63,182 bases of DNA from Actinomycetota bacterium. GTDB taxonomy: Bacteria > Actinomycetota > Acidimicrobiia > Acidimicrobiales > AC-14. The DNA lies in the NCBI GenBank assembly GCA_005888325.1, contig VAWU01000068.1, positions 45,980 through 109,161 on the forward strand. Direction: 5' to 3'. Of this stretch, positions 32,589 through 41,528 are shown piece by piece. A model generated the notes under the pieces. That model worked only from the letters and a program-made list of their open reading frames with translations. It was not told where the DNA came from and made no database searches. Position numbers and translations under genes: made by a program. Every line of letters starts with the position of its first letter. Positions within the stretch are counted from its first letter, which is position 1.

Positions 32589-34283
32589 CTACTCGACGCT
32601 GAGGAGGTAGGGGTAGAGCGGCTGACCGCCGTGGTGGATCTCGGCCGCGACGCCGGGGTGGTGCTCGGCCAGCCATTCGGTGATGCGGCGGGTTGCCGCG
32701 GCGGACGCGCCCTCGCCCTCGATGACGGTGACGATCTCGTGGTCGTCGCCGACGAGCACGTCGAGCAGGCCGGTCGCCGCCCCGGCCAACGTGGGCGCCA
32801 CCACCTCGATGCCCCGGCGGGAGAGGCCGATGTAGTCGCCCGCGCTCACCGGGCCGGCGGGCGACGCCGACCCGCGCACCGCCTGGGTCACCTCGCCCGA
32901 CTCCACGTGGGCAGCGCACTGCGTCATGCGATCGGCATTGGACGCCGCGTCGGCTTGGGGGTCGTACTCCATGAGCGCGGCGAAGCCTTCGGCGATGCCC
33001 TTGGTGGGCACGACCTTCACCGTCTTGGTCGTGAGCCCGTCGACCTGTTCGGCCACCGCGATGATGTTCTTGTTGTTGGGCAGGACGACCACCTCGTCGG
33101 CCGGGCTCATCTCGACCGCTTCGAGGATCTGCGCGGTCGACGGGTTCATCGACTGGCCGCCCGCCACGATGTTCTGGACACCCAGCGAGCGGAAGATGCG
33201 ACGGACGCCGTCGCCGGTGGCGACCGCCACCACGGCGGTGGGAACGGGCGTGTCCGGAGGTTGCTCCTGCTCCGGCGGTGCTTCCCGCACCCATCGTTCC
33301 TCTTCCACCTGCTCCATCAGGTCGGTGACCCGGATGTTGCGCGGGCGACCGCAGTCGAGCGCGGCTTCGATGGACGAGCCGATGTCGTCCGTGTGGATGT
33401 GGCAGTTCCAGAGCCCGTCGCCGCCGACGACCACGATCGAGTCGCCGATGCCGGCCCACACGTCCTTGAACGCGGGCACGGTCTCGTCGGGCGCCTCGAG
33501 GAAGTACATGACCTCGTACCGCAGGTCGCCGACACCGCCCTCGTGGGCCAGCTCGGCCACTGCGTTCTGGTCCGCGGTGGCGCCGCTCACCGCGCCACTG
33601 ACTCCGCCGCGGACTGCGCCACCGACTGCGCCGGCGCCGAGGGAGATCGCCTCCGGTTCGGGTACCGGCCGGCCCGCGGTCACGTTGAGCAGCACGTCGA
33701 GCAGGAGGAGAAAGCCGGCCGCGCCCGCGTCGACCACGCCCGCCTCCTTCAGCACGGGCAGCAGCTCGGGCGTGTTCGCGAGCGCGTCGGTCGCGGCGAT
33801 GTGGGCCGCGTCGAGCACGTCGACCAGCTGCTTGCCCTCGGCCGCAGCCGCGGACGCGGCGTCGGCCGCCTCGCGCACGACCGTGAGGATCGTGCCCTCG
33901 ACCGGCCGCATGACCGCGCCGTAGGCGGCCTCGGACGCGCCTTTGAGCGCGTCGGCCAGCGCCTGCCCGTCTGCGGCCTCCAGTCCCTTGAGCCCGTCGC
34001 TGAGCCCGCGCAGGATCTGCGAGAGGATCACGCCCGAGTTGCCGCGCGCGCCCATGAGCGAGCCGTGGCTGATGGCTTTGCAGGTCGAGGGCATGTCGAC
34101 GCAACCGTCGAGCTCGGCCACCACCGATTCGAGGGTGAGCGCCATGTTGGTGCCCGTGTCGCCGTCGGGCACCGGGTAGACGTTGAGGCGGTTCACGACG
34201 TCCTGATGCGCGCGGAGCGCGTCGCGGTACCCGGTGACCACGGCCCGCAGGTCGTCGGCACGCAGTCGATCCAGCGTCGGCAC
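32589..34283 (-). CDS. DAK-type kinase, FakA/YloV-like (DhaL plus FakA C-terminal domains)
   Basis: 564 aa. The N-terminal DhaL nucleotide-binding domain has the conserved NRLNVYPVPDGDTGTNMALT and SHGSLMGARGNSGVILSQILRG, with the Mg-binding aspartates. The middle and C-terminal parts match FakA-type proteins (LGVQNIVAGGQSMNPSTAQIL, VVVLPNNKNIIAVAEQV). FakA with FakB phosphorylates exogenous fatty acids in Firmicutes; the actinobacterial role next to recG is less clear. The GTG start at 34283 has TAGGCT 7 nt upstream and no Shine-Dalgarno, so a leaderless mRNA is likely. The upstream open frame overlaps rpmB and is spurious. Confidence 0.9.
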   Translation of the reverse strand: MPTLDRLRADDLRAVVTGYRDALRAHQDVVNRLNVYPVPDGDTGTNMALTLESVVAELDGCVDMPSTCKAISHGSLMGARGNSGVILSQILRGLSDGLKGLEAADGQALADALKGASEAAYGAVMRPVEGTILTVVREAADAASAAAAEGKQLVDVLDAAHIAATDALANTPELLPVLKEAGVVDAGAAGFLLLLDVLLNVTAGRPVPEPEAISLGAGAVGGAVRGGVSGAVSGATADQNAVAELAHEGGVGDLRYEVMYFLEAPDETVPAFKDVWAGIGDSIVVVGGDGLWNCHIHTDDIGSSIEAALDCGRPRNIRVTDLMEQVEEERWVREAPPEQEQPPDTPVPTAVVAVATGDGVRRIFRSLGVQNIVAGGQSMNPSTAQILEAVEMSPADEVVVLPNNKNIIAVAEQVDGLTTKTVKVVPTKGIAEGFAALMEYDPQADAASNADRMTQCAAHVESGEVTQAVRGSASPAGPVSAGDYIGLSRRGIEVVAPTLAGAATGLLDVLVGDDHEIVTVIEGEGASAAATRRITEWLAEHHPGVAAEIHHGGQPLYPYLLSVE

Positions 34284-34290
34284 GCGGGGG

Positions 34291-34296
34291 AGCCTA
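34291..34296 (-). promoter_or_regulatory. Putative -10 element, leaderless fakA-like gene
   Basis: TAGGCT on the minus strand, 7 nt before GTG 34283, inside the 39-nt gap to the divergent rpmB. Confidence 0.5.
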
Positions 34297-34306
34297 ACGC
34301 TGCTGC

Positions 34307-34312
34307 TATCCT
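34307..34312 (+). promoter_or_regulatory. Putative -10 element for rpmB
   Basis: TATCCT, ten bases before the rpmB ATG, with no ribosome-binding site between; the transcript would be leaderless or have a leader of a few bases. Confidence 0.45.
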
Positions 34313-34322
34313 CGCCGGTCCT

Positions 34323-34517
34323 ATGGCATCGGTGTGCGAGGTGTGCGGGAAGCACCCCTCCTTCGGCATGAGGATCAGCCACTCCCACCGGCGCACGAAG
34401 CGTCGCTGGAACCCCAACATCCAGCGCGTGCGCGCGCTCGTCGACGGCTCGCCCAAGCGCGTGCACGTGTGCACGTCGTGCCTGAAGGCGGGCAAGATCC
34501 AGAAGCTCGCCCACTGA
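34323..34517 (+). CDS. rpmB: Large ribosomal subunit protein bL28
   Basis: 64 aa, MASVCEVCGKHPSFGMRISHSHRRTKRRW, with cysteine pairs CEVC and CTSC, the zinc-binding form. Ends KAGKIQKLAH. Divergent from the fakA-like gene and convergent with thiD; the rpmB/DAK/recG neighbourhood is conserved in actinobacteria. Confidence 0.97.
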   Translation: MASVCEVCGKHPSFGMRISHSHRRTKRRWNPNIQRVRALVDGSPKRVHVCTSCLKAGKIQKLAH

Positions 34518-34527
34518 CCGGTCCCAT

Positions 34528-34570
34528 CTTGTCGTAGTCAGCCGTCGTCAGGACGGCTCAGTACGACAAG
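34528..34570. terminator. 43-bp hairpin between convergent rpmB and thiD
   Basis: Inverted repeat with outer arms CTTGTCGTA / TACGACAAG and inner arms GCCGTC / GACGGC around a 5-nt loop. It lies between the two converging genes, so it could terminate both directions. There is no long U-run. A relative of the same length and arms lies at 51365-51407. Confidence 0.7.
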
Positions 34571-34586
34571 AAGACCCGACTGAGCT

Positions 34587-35390
34587 TCAGGCCAGTCGCT
34601 CCCACCCGGGGTTCACGGGGCCCACGCCGCGACCGAGCTCCACTCCCGCGGCGATGGCGCGCTCCACGAAGCGCTTGCCCGCGACGCACGCGTCGACCGG
34701 GTCCATCCCCCGGGCCAGCTCGGCGGTGATGGCCGCGGAGAGCACGCAACCGGTGCCGTGCGTGTGCCGCCCGGCGAGGCGCGGCCCGGCGAGCCACTGC
34801 ACCTCGCCGTTGGCGACGACGCAGTCGGGCGACGCCTCCTCGTCGTGGAGATGACCGCCCTTGACGACCACGACGTCGGGCCCCAGCGCGGCGAGCTCGC
34901 GGCCCGCGACCTCCATGTCCGCGCGCGTGGCCACCTCGGCACCCACCAGCCGCGAGGCCTCGGGCAGGTTGGGCGTGACGACGGTGGCGATCGGCAGCAG
35001 CACCTCGCGCAGCACCTTCACCGCGTCGTCGGCCAGCAGTGTGTCGCCGTGCTTCGACACGAACACGGGATCGACGACGAGCCGGCGGACGCCGAGGTCG
35101 TGCAGCGTGGCCGCGACCGTCGAGACCAGCTCGGCCGAGGCGAGCATCCCGGTCTTGGCCGCGTCGACGCCGATGTCGATCGCGACTGCTGCGATCTGCC
35201 GGCGCACCAGGTCGGCGCTCACCAGCTCGAAGGCCTCCACACCCAGCGTGTTCTGCGCGGTCACCGCCACGATCGCGGTCGTTCCCCACACGCCGTGCGC
35301 CTCGAACGTCTTGAGGTCGGCGACGATGCCCGCGCCGCCCCCCGAGTCGGAGCCCGCGACGGTGAGCGCGACCGGGGGTCTCGCCGTCAC
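34587..35390 (-). CDS. thiD: Hydroxymethylpyrimidine/phosphomethylpyrimidine kinase
   Basis: Two successive phosphorylations of HMP in thiamine synthesis. 267 aa ribokinase-fold enzyme: ALTVAGSDSGGGAGIVADLKTF, GVWGTTAIVAVTAQNT, VVDPVFVSKHGDTLL, TPNLPEASRLVG, VVVKGGHL and the anion-hole GRHTHGTGCVLSAAI. The GTG overlaps the thiL stop by GTGA, giving a thiL-thiD operon. Confidence 0.95.
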   Translation of the reverse strand: MTARPPVALTVAGSDSGGGAGIVADLKTFEAHGVWGTTAIVAVTAQNTLGVEAFELVSADLVRRQIAAVAIDIGVDAAKTGMLASAELVSTVAATLHDLGVRRLVVDPVFVSKHGDTLLADDAVKVLREVLLPIATVVTPNLPEASRLVGAEVATRADMEVAGRELAALGPDVVVVKGGHLHDEEASPDCVVANGEVQWLAGPRLAGRHTHGTGCVLSAAITAELARGMDPVDACVAGKRFVERAIAAGVELGRGVGPVNPGWERLA

Positions 35391-36298
35391 CACGTGTGCT
35401 CCCACCCGCCCTCGGGCAGGTCGCCGTCGGCCAACCGTCGCTCGCCCGCGTCGGCCGTGCAGCGACCGATGGCCAGGGGCCGCGTGAGCCCCGCGGCCGA
35501 GAACGCGTCCTCCACGCGCCCCGGGTCGGGCGCGGCGAAGAGCAGCTCGTAGTCCTCGCCGCCTCCGAGCGCGGCCGCGACGCCGTCGTCGCCAGTGGCC
35601 CGGGCCACGCCCACGGCCACCGGCACGCGGTCGAGCGCGACGCCGACCCCCGACGCCTCGGCGATATGGCGCACGTCGGACGCCAGCCCGTCGGAGAGGT
35701 CGATCATCGCCGTCGCCCCCGCGGTCCGCGCCGCCCGGCCCTCGGCCACGCGGGCGCGCGGCCGGCGGTGGGCCAGCGCCAGGTCGGGCGCCTCGCTCCC
35801 CCGGCCGGTGCGCAACAGCTCCAGCCCGGCGGCGGAGGATCCGAGGGGGCCGGTGACGAAGAGCACGTCGCCCGGCGCGGCGCCCGACCGCAGGACAGGC
35901 GCCGAGCCGTCGAGCGTGCCGGTCACCGCGACCGACACGATGAGGACGGGCGCCGCGACCAGGTCGCCGCCGACCACCGGGCAGGCGAAGACCTCCGCGG
36001 CCGCCAGCACGCCGTCGTAGAGCGCGTCGAGGTCGACGGTCGCGAGCGGGCCGGCCACGGTCACAAGCGCGTGCAGCGGGCGGCCCCCCATGGCGGCGAC
36101 ATCGCTCACGTTGACTGCGAGCGCCTTCCACCCGACGTCGTCGATGCCGACAAGGTCGAGATCGAAGTGCACGCCGCTGACCACCGCGTCGGCGGTGAGC
36201 AGCAGGTCGCCGGGCGGAAGGGCCACCACGGCGGCGTCGTCGCCGATGGCGGGCAGACGGGCGCGCAGGCGCGCGATGAGGGCGAACTCGCCGGTCAG
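35387..36298 (-). CDS. thiL: Thiamine-monophosphate kinase
   Basis: Makes thiamine diphosphate from thiamine monophosphate and ATP. PurM-like fold with GEFALIARLRARLPAIGDDAAVV, LLLTADAVVSGVHFDLD, VNVSDVAAMGGRP, MIDLSDGLASDVRHIA and GEDYELLFAA. The only start before the conserved GEFALI is CTG at 36298, with a clear GGAGG five nt upstream; the longer in-frame extension runs antisense through the neighbour. Product about 303 aa. Confidence 0.94.
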   Translation of the reverse strand: MTGEFALIARLRARLPAIGDDAAVVALPPGDLLLTADAVVSGVHFDLDLVGIDDVGWKALAVNVSDVAAMGGRPLHALVTVAGPLATVDLDALYDGVLAAAEVFACPVVGGDLVAAPVLIVSVAVTGTLDGSAPVLRSGAAPGDVLFVTGPLGSSAAGLELLRTGRGSEAPDLALAHRRPRARVAEGRAARTAGATAMIDLSDGLASDVRHIAEASGVGVALDRVPVAVGVARATGDDGVAAALGGGEDYELLFAAPDPGRVEDAFSAAGLTRPLAIGRCTADAGERRLADGDLPEGGWEHTW

Positions 36299-36353
36299 GG
36301 AAGCCTCCGATAAGTTGGCTGTTCCGACCTTAGGCGAGCTTTTCGGGGGTTTC

Positions 36354-36587
36354 GTGCAGGGTGTGATCAAGTCGTACGACCCGGGGACCAAGGAGGGAAC
36401 GCTGCTGCGCGACCTCGACCGGGTCGAGTACGACCTGGCGGCCGACGCGCTGACCGGCTCGGTGTTCCGCATGCTGCGCCAGGGACAGCGCGTCGTGTTC
36501 GACCTCGACGCCGACGGCCGGGCCACCCGGCTGCGCCTGGGCTCCGAGGTCGACCTGGGCACGCGGGAGTTCCCCGCGACGAGCTGA
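36354..36587 (+). CDS. Small OB-fold, cold-shock-like protein
   Basis: 77 aa: [60 protein letters not shown]. The start GTG has GGGGG 4 nt upstream. The beta-rich GxIKSYDPxxxEG...RxLRxGQRVVFD layout resembles the cold-shock/S1 OB fold (GxVKxF...GxxV.F), but the aromatic RNP motifs of true Csp proteins are weak. Similar short proteins occur in actinobacteria; function unproven. Divergent from thiL by 55 nt. Confidence 0.7.
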   Translation: MQGVIKSYDPGTKEGTLLRDLDRVEYDLAADALTGSVFRMLRQGQRVVFDLDADGRATRLRLGSEVDLGTREFPATS

Positions 36588-36639
36588 ACCGGACGAGGTG
36601 AACGAGAAGCGCCGAGATGCAATCGAAAGGATCTTTCCA

Positions 36640-38433
36640 GTGAGCGGCACGACGGCCAACAAGAAGCTGGTGCAGTGGGTCGACACGATCGCGGCGCTCA
36701 CCAGCCCCGACCGCGTGGAATGGTGCGACGGATCGGCCGAGGAGTACGACCGGCTCTGCCAGCTGCTCGTCGACAACGGCACCTTCACCCGGCTGAGCGA
36801 CGCCAAGCGGCCCAACAGCTACTGGGCCCACTCCGATCCCGCCGACGTCGCTCGCGTCGAGAACCGAACCTTCATCTGCTCGGAGCGCGAGGCCGATGCC
36901 GGCCCCACCAACAACTGGCGGTCCCCCGCGGACATGAGAGAGACGCTCACCGGGCTGTTCCGGGGCTCGATGAAGGGCCGCACGATGTACGTCGTGCCTT
37001 TCTCCATGGGCCCGCTCGGCTCGCCGATCGCCCACATCGGCGTGCAGCTCACCGACTCGGCGTACGTCGCGGTGTCGATGCGGATCATGACCCGCATGGG
37101 CCAGGGCGCGCTCGACGTGCTCGGCGACGACGGCACGTTCGTGCCCTGCCTGCACTCGCTGGGTGCGCCGCTCGAGCCCGGCCAGACCGACGTGCCGTGG
37201 CCGTGCAACGCCGACAACAAGTACATCGTGCACTTCCCCGAGACGCGTGAGATCTGGTCCTTCGGGTCCGGATACGGCGGCAACGCGCTGCTGGGCAAGA
37301 AGTGCTTCGCGCTGCGCATCGCATCCGTCATGGCCCGCGACGACGGCTGGCTGGCCGAGCACATGTTGATCGTGAAGCTCACGTCACCGGAGGGCGAGAC
37401 GCGTTATGTCACCGGCGCCTTCCCGTCGGCGTGCGGCAAGACCAACCTGGCCATGCTCGTCCCCACGCTGCCGGGCTGGAAGGTCGAGACGGTCGGCGAC
37501 GACATCTGCTGGATGAAGTTCGGGGCCGACGGGCGCCTCTACGCGATCAACCCCGAGGCCGGGTTCTTCGGCGTGGCCCCGGGCACGAGCACGAAGACGA
37601 ACCCCAACGCCATCCTCACGCTCGACGGCAACTGCATCTTCACCAACACCGCGCTCACCGACGACGGCGACATCTGGTGGGAGGGAATGACCACCGAGCC
37701 TCCGGCACACGCCACCGACTGGAAGGGCGAGGAGTGGACGCCCGACAAGGGCACCCCCGCCGCGCACCCCAACGCCCGCTTCACCGCGCCGGCCGCGCAG
37801 GACCCCGCGATCGCGCCCGAGTGGCAGGACCCGAAGGGCGTGCCGATCGACGCCATCCTCTTCGGAGGGCGCCGATCGTCGGTCGTGCCGTTGATCCACC
37901 AGGCCTACGACTGGCAGCACGGCGTGTTCCTCGGCTCGATCATGAGCTCGGAGACGACGGCGGCGGCCGAAGGGCCCACCCGGCTGCGCCGCGACCCCTT
38001 CGCCATGCTCCCGTTCTGCGGCTACAACATGGCTGATTACTTCGCCCACTGGCTGAAGATCGGCCGCGCGAGCGACCCGGCGAAGCTGCCGAAGATCTTC
38101 TACGTCAACTGGTTCCGCAAGGACGACGACGGCCACTTCCTGTGGCCCGGGTTCGGCGAGAACAGCCGCGTGCTCGAGTGGGTCTTCGAGCGGGCCAGTG
38201 GCCGCGGCGACGCGGACGAGACGCCGATCGGGTGGGTGCCGGCCAAGGGCGCGATCGACACCGACGGGCTCGACGTCCCCGCCGACGACCTCGTCGAGCT
38301 GCTGCGGGTGGACGCCGGCGAGTGGGCCGACGAGCTTCCCGACATCGTCGCCTTCTACGAGACCTTCGGCGACCGCGTTCCCGCCGAGCTGCGCGACGAG
38401 CTGCAGAAGCTCGAAGCGCGCCTCAGCGGGTAG
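36640..38433 (+). CDS. pckG: Phosphoenolpyruvate carboxykinase (GTP)
   Basis: Interconverts oxaloacetate and PEP with GTP; gluconeogenesis. 597 aa with the GTG at 36640, supported by AAAGGA 8 nt upstream; an in-frame start at 36598 adds residues with no family match. Key blocks: the GTP P-loop [15 protein letters not shown] with the reactive Cys, the metal site [40 protein letters not shown] and [23 protein letters not shown]. The stop overlaps the convergent kinase gene by 11 nt. Confidence 0.97.
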   Translation: MSGTTANKKLVQWVDTIAALTSPDRVEWCDGSAEEYDRLCQLLVDNGTFTRLSDAKRPNSYWAHSDPADVARVENRTFICSEREADAGPTNNWRSPADMRETLTGLFRGSMKGRTMYVVPFSMGPLGSPIAHIGVQLTDSAYVAVSMRIMTRMGQGALDVLGDDGTFVPCLHSLGAPLEPGQTDVPWPCNADNKYIVHFPETREIWSFGSGYGGNALLGKKCFALRIASVMARDDGWLAEHMLIVKLTSPEGETRYVTGAFPSACGKTNLAMLVPTLPGWKVETVGDDICWMKFGADGRLYAINPEAGFFGVAPGTSTKTNPNAILTLDGNCIFTNTALTDDGDIWWEGMTTEPPAHATDWKGEEWTPDKGTPAAHPNARFTAPAAQDPAIAPEWQDPKGVPIDAILFGGRRSSVVPLIHQAYDWQHGVFLGSIMSSETTAAAEGPTRLRRDPFAMLPFCGYNMADYFAHWLKIGRASDPAKLPKIFYVNWFRKDDDGHFLWPGFGENSRVLEWVFERASGRGDADETPIGWVPAKGAIDTDGLDVPADDLVELLRVDAGEWADELPDIVAFYETFGDRVPAELRDELQKLEARLSG

Positions 38434-38941
38434 CGAGCCGCGACAGCCACCGCCGCGCCTCCGAAGGCGAGCGCAACCGCACCCAGCGAGCGTCGACGAG
38501 CGCCTCGTAGCGCACCCGCCGGTCGGCGTGCGTGCGCCAGGCCCAGCGGATGGGGTGGTCGGGCGCGAGCCACTCGCGCGCCTGCTCGCGATTGTCGTTC
38601 CACAGCGGACGCCTCGTGATGGCGCGCTCCACGGAGCGCCGCAGCACGCGCCGCATCACCACGCCGCGGTCGTAGTCGAGCCAGACGATCGTGGTCGCAC
38701 GCGGCCACACGACGTCGCGCACCGCCGAGTAGTTGCCGTCGACCACCCACCCGTCGCCGGTGGTCGCAGCCGCGGCCCGTTCCCGCAACTGGGCCTCGGT
38801 GGCCTGTTCCCAGTTGGGCCCGTGCTGGAGCGCGTCGAGCTCGACGTGGGGTACGGCGAGGAGCGCTGCCAGGCGAGCGGCGATGGTCGTCTTGCCCGAG
38901 CCCGACGTCCCCACCACCACGAGGCGCGTGCCGAGATCCAT
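38423..38941 (-). CDS. P-loop nucleoside/adenylate-kinase-like protein
   Basis: 172 aa. Walker [19 protein letters not shown] close to the N-terminus, then [14 protein letters not shown] and [28 protein letters not shown], typical of the FlaR/topology-modulation group of adenylate-kinase-like proteins. C-terminal Arg-rich lid region. Substrate unknown. Its 3' end overlaps pckG on the other strand. Confidence 0.82.
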   Translation of the reverse strand: MDLGTRLVVVGTSGSGKTTIAARLAALLAVPHVELDALQHGPNWEQATEAQLRERAAAATTGDGWVVDGNYSAVRDVVWPRATTIVWLDYDRGVVMRRVLRRSVERAITRRPLWNDNREQAREWLAPDHPIRWAWRTHADRRVRYEALVDARWVRLRSPSEARRWLSRLATR

Positions 38942-38984
38942 CGCTTACCATCGTGGCCTGACGCTTCCCCCCAGGAGGACATGC

Positions 38985-39221
38985 ATGGCGGTCAGCGCGT
39001 ACGTGCTCATCCAGACCGAGGTGGGCAAGGCGGCTCAGGTGGCGTCGGAGGTGGCAAGCATCGATGGCGTGATCTCGGCGGAGGACGTCACCGGCCCCTA
39101 CGACGTGATCGTGCGGGCCGAAGCCGACTCGGTCGACGAGCTCGGCAAGATGGTCGTGAGCCGGGTCCAGCTCATCGACGGCATCACCCGCACGCTCACC
39201 TGCCCGGTCGTCCACCTGTAG
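38985..39221 (+). CDS. Stand-alone Lrp/AsnC ligand-binding (RAM) domain protein
   Basis: 78 aa, MAVSAYVLIQTEVGKAAQVASE, GPYDVIVRAEADSVDELGKMV, ITRTLTCPVVHL: a single alpha-beta RAM/ACT-like domain without the DNA-binding helix-turn-helix of full Lrp proteins. It probably binds an amino acid and may hetero-oligomerise with regulators. AGGAGG six nt before the ATG. The 3' end overlaps convergent ddl by 26 nt. Confidence 0.9.
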   Translation: MAVSAYVLIQTEVGKAAQVASEVASIDGVISAEDVTGPYDVIVRAEADSVDELGKMVVSRVQLIDGITRTLTCPVVHL

Positions 39222-40302
39222 CGCGGCCGCGCCCGATGCGGTTGGCGCGTCGCGCGTGGCGCTCGAGCGCGAGCTCCACGAGCCGGTCGACGAGCTTCGG
39301 GTAGGGCACCCCCGACGCCTCCCAGAGCTTCGGGTACATCGAGATCGGCGTGAAGCCGGGAATCGTGTTCGCTTCGTTGACGAGGAAGCCCCGTCCGTCC
39401 TCCTCGTAGAAGAAGTCGACGCGTGCCATCCCTTCGGCCCGCAGTGCGGCGAACACCTCGATCGCGAGCGCGCGCACTTCGGCGGTGGCGGCGGGTGTGA
39501 GCGGAGCCGGCACCACGAGGCCGGCGCCGTCGACGAGGTACTTGTCCTCGTAGTCGTAGAACTCGCGGCTCGGCACGACCTCGCCGGGCACGGACGCCTC
39601 GGGGTCGCGGTTGCCGAGCACGGCGACCTCGATCTCGCGTCCGACGACGGCCTCCTCGACCACGACCCACTCGTCGTAGGAGAACGCGAGCCCGAGGGCC
39701 CGCTCCAAGGCCTCGCCGTCGGCGACCTTCGACACGCCGACCGACGAGCCGAGGTTGGCGGGCTTCACGAACACCGGCCAACCGAGCTCGCGCTCGACGC
39801 GATCGCGCAGCCGCGGGCCGGCTTCGTCCTCGTGCAGGCCGAGCCAGCGGGCCTGCGGCAGGCCGTGCGCGCCGAGCACCTCCTTCGCCTTGGCCTTGTC
39901 CATGGCGAGGGCCGAGCCGAGCACCCCGGCGCCGACATAGGGGACGCCCGCCACCTCGAGCAGGCCCTGCACGGTGCCGTCCTCGCCGAAGGGACCGTGC
40001 AGCAGCGGGAGGAACACGATGGGCGCGTCGTCGCCTTTGGCCTGCGCGACCGGCGAGAACGGCGAGACCTCGCGACCTGCGGCCTCGAGGGCGCGCGGCA
40101 GGCCACCCGCACCCCCCTTCAGCGCCGCGATCGTCGCCTCGTCGAGCAGCCAGCGGCCCTCGGCGGTGATCCCGATGGGGACGACGTCGTAACGGTCGGG
40201 GTCGAGCGCCTCGAGGACGTGCACGGCGGTGACGCAGGAGACCTCGTGCTCGGCCGAGCGCCCGCCGTACAGCACCACCAGCCGGATCTTCTGCGCGGTC
40301 AT
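39196..40302 (-). CDS. ddl: D-alanine--D-alanine ligase
   Basis: ATP-grasp ligase supplying D-Ala-D-Ala for peptidoglycan. 368 aa: LVVLYGGRSAEHEVSCVTA at the N-terminus, LPLLHGPFGEDGTVQGLLE, PVFVKPANLGSSVGVSKV, VEEAVVGREIEVAVLGN, RVDFFYEEDGRGFLVNEANTIPGFTPISMYPKL with the metal ligands. Ends with a basic tail (ATGGRPGR). It is the last gene of a small unit with the membrane and diiron-type proteins, separated by 1 nt from the membrane protein. Confidence 0.96.
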   Translation of the reverse strand: MTAQKIRLVVLYGGRSAEHEVSCVTAVHVLEALDPDRYDVVPIGITAEGRWLLDEATIAALKGGAGGLPRALEAAGREVSPFSPVAQAKGDDAPIVFLPLLHGPFGEDGTVQGLLEVAGVPYVGAGVLGSALAMDKAKAKEVLGAHGLPQARWLGLHEDEAGPRLRDRVERELGWPVFVKPANLGSSVGVSKVADGEALERALGLAFSYDEWVVVEEAVVGREIEVAVLGNRDPEASVPGEVVPSREFYDYEDKYLVDGAGLVVPAPLTPAATAEVRALAIEVFAALRAEGMARVDFFYEEDGRGFLVNEANTIPGFTPISMYPKLWEASGVPYPKLVDRLVELALERHARRANRIGRGRATGGRPGR

Positions 40303-40303
40303 C

Positions 40304-40681
40304 TCACGTCTTTCCGACGAGCAGGGCGCGGATGCCGAGGCCCATCAGGAAGAGGCCGACGCCGCCGTAGAAGGCGAACACGTGGAGACGCACCCACTCG
40401 GACTGGCGGTAGGAGTACGCGATGCCGACGGCGATGATGGCGACGAACCCGTAGAACATGTGGAACTGCGGAGCCTTGAGCTTCTGGCCCGCGACCATGC
40501 CGACCCCCAGCGCGACCTGCACGAAGATGGCGAACTCGACGAACACCGTGAACCACCACAGCGCACGCGTGCGCAGCGACTCGTAGCGATCGGCGGCGAG
40601 CGCCCACACGCCCGCGAGGCCGTTTCCGATGATCACCACCCACGCCCAGCCCTCGTGGATGGCGAGGAGGCTGGCGAGCAG
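40304..40681 (-). CDS. Small multi-pass membrane protein (about 125 aa)
   Basis: Not recognised. About four hydrophobic segments (AWVVIIGNGLAGVWAL, WWFTVFVEFAIFVQVALGVGMVAG, FHMFYGFVAIIAVGIAYSY, VFAFYGGVGLFLMGLGI) with two internal histidines (FHMFYG, RLHVFAF), a pattern that could hold haem, though this is speculation. No ATG/GTG fits before the first helix; CTG at 40681, right after the diiron gene's stop, gives LLASLLAIHEGWAWV. An internal GTG would remove half of helix 1. Conserved-looking partner of the upstream diiron-type gene, 4 nt away. Confidence 0.65.
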   Translation of the reverse strand: MLASLLAIHEGWAWVVIIGNGLAGVWALAADRYESLRTRALWWFTVFVEFAIFVQVALGVGMVAGQKLKAPQFHMFYGFVAIIAVGIAYSYRQSEWVRLHVFAFYGGVGLFLMGLGIRALLVGKT

Positions 40682-40685
40682 GAAG

Positions 40686-41516
40686 TCAGGCCCCGCTTGC
40701 GGTGGCCGCGGCCTCCGACCGGGCGAGCGCCTCGGTGTGAGCCTCGGCCGCCACATCGACGAGCTCGGTGATCTCGTCCTCGGTGAAGCCGGCCATCTGG
40801 CGGAAGCGGCGGGCGAGGTGCACCGGGTTGTCCTCGGACTCGCCGCGGAAGCCACCGAAGCTGAACAGCTTGTCGATGGTGCGCTGGAACTCGAGCGCCT
40901 CCTGCTGACGCTCCTTGTCGTTCGCGGTGATGCGGCGCAGCCAGTCGGAGCCCATCTTCACGTGGGTGACCTCGTCGGCGAGCATCCAGTCCTCGCAGAA
41001 CTCGAGGATGGGGTCGCCGGTGAGCGTGCCGAAGTCGCGCATGGTGTTGAACACGTCGATGGCGAGACCCTCGAGCGCGCGGTTGACACCGGTGAGGCGC
41101 AGCACCGGGTCGGGATTGCACGCCGCCTGGTAGAGCAGCGTCTGCTCGGCGAACTCGCCGATCTCGGTGCCCATGTGCTCGGTGAGCTTCACCGAGATCT
41201 CGACGTGACGGGCCTCGTCCCAGCACTGGCGCGCCATGTCGAGCTTCAGCTCGAACGGCGCCTCGTTGCGACCGCTGCCCGTGTCGAAGTCCCAGCACGT
41301 GCGGCCCGCGCCCTCGAGGGCCTGGATCTCGCCCACGAAGATGCCGTGCATGAGGCCCCGCGCGCCGTCGGGTGAATCGGGGTCCTCGGGGTTGAAGCCG
41401 GTACGGCGATCCTGGCGTCTGCCCGCGCCCCGGGGGTCGAAGATGACCTCCTCGATGTTGATCTTGACGAAGCGCGAGTCGCGCGCCAGGTCCTCGACAG
41501 GAAGGGTCTTTCGCAT
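40686..41516 (-). CDS. Ferritin-like diiron protein (DUF455-like)
   Basis: 276 aa, all-helical. Two carboxylate-His motifs typical of ferritin-like diiron sites are visible: GEIQALEGAGR plus DEARHVEISVKL in one half, and CEDWMLADEVTHVKMGSDWLRR in the other (ExxH twice). Similar to DUF455-type proteins; enzymatic role unknown. The ATG has TAGCAT six nt upstream and no Shine-Dalgarno, so it is probably leaderless and starts the unit with the membrane protein and ddl. Confidence 0.78.
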   Translation of the reverse strand: MRKTLPVEDLARDSRFVKINIEEVIFDPRGAGRRQDRRTGFNPEDPDSPDGARGLMHGIFVGEIQALEGAGRTCWDFDTGSGRNEAPFELKLDMARQCWDEARHVEISVKLTEHMGTEIGEFAEQTLLYQAACNPDPVLRLTGVNRALEGLAIDVFNTMRDFGTLTGDPILEFCEDWMLADEVTHVKMGSDWLRRITANDKERQQEALEFQRTIDKLFSFGGFRGESEDNPVHLARRFRQMAGFTEDEITELVDVAAEAHTEALARSEAAATASGA

Positions 41517-41522
41517 GGCCCG

Positions 41523-41528
41523 ATGCTA
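41523..41528 (-). promoter_or_regulatory. Putative -10 element, leaderless diiron gene
   Basis: TAGCAT on the minus strand, 6 nt before ATG 41516. Confidence 0.5.
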
